DNA of 64,000 nt from Paenibacillus phoenicis. Its GTDB lineage: Bacteria; Bacillota; Bacilli; Paenibacillales; Paenibacillaceae. The position numbers and the translations under genes are program-made. The stretch is from NCBI RefSeq assembly GCF_034718895.1, contig NZ_JAYERP010000001.1, positions 2,170,001 through 2,234,000 on the forward strand, given 5' to 3'. A model generated the notes under the pieces. The model had not been told where the DNA came from. It worked only from the letters and a program-made list of their open reading frames with translations, and made no database searches. This document shows positions 62,174 through 64,000 of this stretch, in pieces. The stretch's first letter is position 1, and each line of letters begins with the position of its first letter.

Positions 62174-63665
62174 TGGTTTGACCTTCTTTCCCCCGCTTTT
62201 GCAGTGCCGCTTTCATCCGTTCCTGTGCTGCCTGGGCGGTCACGGTGTGGGCAACGGAAGCCCGCAGCTCATGCTGAAGCGTATCCCAGCGCTCGCGGAA
62301 CGGCTGGTTCGCCAGGCTTGGCGCAACACGATATCGGTTCCACCCCTTAAGCGGACCGATGCGCGCCGGGATTTCCCCGTTGCGTACGACAAGCCGTTGG
62401 GCAACTCTCCCCGCCTTAAGTGCCCGATGATACCGTTTGGCGCTGGACGTCACCGCAGCGAAGCCCTTCATCCCCGCCGTCTCCAGCTTGTTGCCATAAC
62501 CTTGCTCAACCTTGCGCCGCCGCAAGTAAACGAGCATGTCGTGCAACGGGATTTTGACCGGGCACGCTTCATAACAAGCGCCGCACAAGCTGGAGGCCGA
62601 AGCGATATCGTCCCATTCCGCTACGTTTTTGTTGAGCGCCGGCGTCAGCACCGCTCCGATCGGGCCGCTGTACGTTCCGCCGTAGGCATGGCCGCCGATA
62701 TGGCGATAGACCGGACAAGCATTCAGGCAAGCGCCGCAGCGGATGCAGTTGAGCAGCTCTTGAAACTCCGGATCGCCCAGCTGCTCGGACCGGCCGTTGT
62801 CGAGGATGATGATATGCATCTCCTCCGGACCGTCTCCATCCGCCGCACGGCGTGGGCCGGTGATGCCGGACATGTAGACCGTCAGCTTCTGACCGGTGGC
62901 CGATCGCGGCAGCAGTGTGGCCATCACCTCCAGATCGCTCCAGGAGGGGATGATGCGCTCCATGCCCATAAACGTGATTTGCGTTTTGGGCACGGTCGAC
63001 ACCATGCGGGCATTGCCTTCGTTCTCGAACAGCACGATCGATCCCGTTTCAGCGATGGCGAAGTTACATCCGGTCATGCCAATGTCCGCGGAGAGAAACT
63101 TCTCCCGCAGCTTCCGGCGCACAAACCCGGCAAGTACACTCGTCTCCGGCGGCAGCTCTACCCCAGCCTCGCGGGATAGCAGTTCGGCGATCTGGTAACG
63201 GTTTTTGTGAATCGCTGGGATGATGATATGCGAAGGTGCCTCCCCCGCAAGCTGAATGATATACTCCCCCAGGTCGGTTTCAACCGCCTCGATGCCCGCT
63301 TCCTCCAGCGTCCGGTTGATGTGCAGCTCTTCGCTGACCATCGATTTCGACTTCACGACCGAGCGGGCCGTTTTGCGGACGGCAATCTCCAAAGCGATCC
63401 GCACCGCTTCCTCCCCCGTTTCGGCAAAATGAACATGGGCTCCGTTCGTCCGGGCCTGCTCAGCAAACCGATTCAAGTAATAATCGAGATGCGCGATCGT
63501 ATGCAGGCGAATTTGCCGCCCCCGTTCCCGCCATTCCTCCCAGTTGCCATGGTCCTCCGCCGCTTTGCGTTTCCCGTCCCGTAGACGCTCCGTTGTAAAG
63601 CGCACCGCTTTGCGCAAAAATTCGTTGTTGAGCGCCAGCTCTGCACGTTCCTTAACGGTACTCAT
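62163..63665 (-). CDS. lutB: Lactate utilisation protein B (iron-sulfur)
   Basis: A 500-residue iron-sulfur protein. The N-terminal ~300 residues form a LUD domain (VVKSKSMVSEELHINRTLEEAG; DIGMTGCNFAIAETGSIVLFENEGN). The C-terminal part has two [4Fe-4S]-type cysteine clusters: CIRCGACLNACPVYRHIGGH near residue 310 and CGACYEACPVKIPLHD near 360. It carries electrons in the oxidation of L-lactate to pyruvate by LutABC. The frame is open upstream to 63884 inside lutA, but the ATG at 63665, overlapping the lutA stop as ATGA and preceded by GAGGGGGTGA, is the start. Confidence 0.95.
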   Translation of the reverse strand: MSTVKERAELALNNEFLRKAVRFTTERLRDGKRKAAEDHGNWEEWRERGRQIRLHTIAHLDYYLNRFAEQARTNGAHVHFAETGEEAVRIALEIAVRKTARSVVKSKSMVSEELHINRTLEEAGIEAVETDLGEYIIQLAGEAPSHIIIPAIHKNRYQIAELLSREAGVELPPETSVLAGFVRRKLREKFLSADIGMTGCNFAIAETGSIVLFENEGNARMVSTVPKTQITFMGMERIIPSWSDLEVMATLLPRSATGQKLTVYMSGITGPRRAADGDGPEEMHIIILDNGRSEQLGDPEFQELLNCIRCGACLNACPVYRHIGGHAYGGTYSGPIGAVLTPALNKNVAEWDDIASASSLCGACYEACPVKIPLHDMLVYLRRRKVEQGYGNKLETAGMKGFAAVTSSAKRYHRALKAGRVAQRLVVRNGEIPARIGPLKGWNRYRVAPSLANQPFRERWDTLQHELRASVAHTVTAQAAQERMKAALQKRGKEGQTNDG

Positions 63666-64000
63666 GCCCCGCTCACCCCCTCGTACAGCAGCTCGGCCAG
63701 GTGCATGACCCGTACCGGCTGGCGGCGGTAACGCAAATGACCGGCGATGTTCATCAGGCAGGCCATATCCAGACCGGTCAGCACCTCGGCGGACGTTTCC
63801 AGCACGTGATCCGCCTTTTCCGCTACCATCGCTCCGGAAATATCCGCCATCTTCACCGCAAACGTTCCGCCGAACCCGCAGCAATCCTCCGCAAACGGGA
63901 GCGGGACGAGCTCCAGGCCCTTGACGTTTTGCAGCAGCGCCATCGGCTCCTCTTTGATGCCAAGCAGCCGGCTGCCGTGACAGGACGGATGATACGTGAC
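63662..64000 (-). CDS. lutA: Lactate utilisation protein A, 3' part (runs off the right edge)
   Basis: The C-terminal ~112 residues of LutA, a cysteine-rich CCG-domain protein of the glycolate-oxidase iron-sulfur subunit type. The reading frame continues without a break to base 64000, beginning there with YHPSCHGSRLLGIKEEP, which is the second CCG motif. Later come EDCCGFGGTFAVKMADIS and LTGLDMACLMNIAGHL. Its start and the lut promoter lie outside the window. It overlaps lutB by four bases. Confidence 0.95.
   Translation of the reverse strand, partial: VTYHPSCHGSRLLGIKEEPMALLQNVKGLELVPLPFAEDCCGFGGTFAVKMADISGAMVAEKADHVLETSAEVLTGLDMACLMNIAGHLRYRRQPVRVMHLAELLYEGVSGA

Overview
The window looks like chromosome of a spore-forming, moderately high-GC member of the Bacillales, most likely Paenibacillus or a close relative. 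This is inferred from the spoVA genes, strong AGGAGG-type ribosome binding sites with frequent TTG and GTG starts, LplB/LplC/LipO-type transporters, YesM/YesN-type signalling proteins and a B. subtilis-like AraR/AraNPQ/AraM gene set. No rRNA, tRNA, CRISPR array or prophage was seen.

Layout. 0-8.3 kb is core and cell-envelope material on the minus strand: yqeG-yqeH (ribosome assembly), a moxR-DUF58-transglutaminase operon, and spoVAC-spoVAD-spoVAEb (dipicolinate transport in sporulation). 8.4-10.3 kb holds three perfect tandem copies of a 111-bp structured repeat, a 25-residue hydrophobic protein gene, an M42 aminopeptidase and an internally deleted copy of the same repeat. 10.3-28.1 kb is a glycan block: GH42 beta-galactosidase, GH95 alpha-L-fucosidase, a LipO/LplB/LplC importer with a histidine kinase, GH31 alpha-xylosidase, a multidomain GH3 enzyme and two AraC regulators. 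This combination fits stepwise dismantling of fucosylated xyloglucan oligosaccharides inside the cell. 28.1-29.7 kb carries imperfect repeats with an 11-G run and a degenerate IS1595-like protein gene under a good sigma-A promoter.

29.9-46.2 kb is an arabinan block: a YesN-type response regulator, a GH43 exo-arabinofuranosidase, a secreted GH43 endo-arabinanase, two GH51 arabinofuranosidases, two three-gene ABC importers (one AraNPQ-like) and an unusual ArsR-type regulator. 46.3-48.8 kb is a small unrelated patch: a decayed SDR gene, an EamA exporter and a LysR regulator. 49.2-56 kb is arabinose catabolism in the order araA-araR-araD-araB-egsA, with AraR-like operators before araA and araD. 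56.2-56.5 kb holds an IS110 remnant cut off at a cluster of four short dispersed repeats. 56.7-61.4 kb is rhaBAD with a divergent DeoR regulator, and 61.4-64 kb is lutABC, with lutA running off the right edge.

Together the genes describe a plant cell-wall specialist. Secreted endo-arabinanase and importers deliver oligosaccharides; cytoplasmic glycosidases release arabinose, xylose, galactose, fucose and glucose; the ara and rha pathways feed arabinose and rhamnose (both from pectic rhamnogalacturonan I) to central metabolism; and the lactaldehyde from rhamnose may reach pyruvate through lactate and LutABC. None of the three importers has its own ATPase, so a shared MsmX-type ATPase elsewhere is expected. 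Candidate catabolite-repression (cre) sites lie before several glycosidase or regulator genes.
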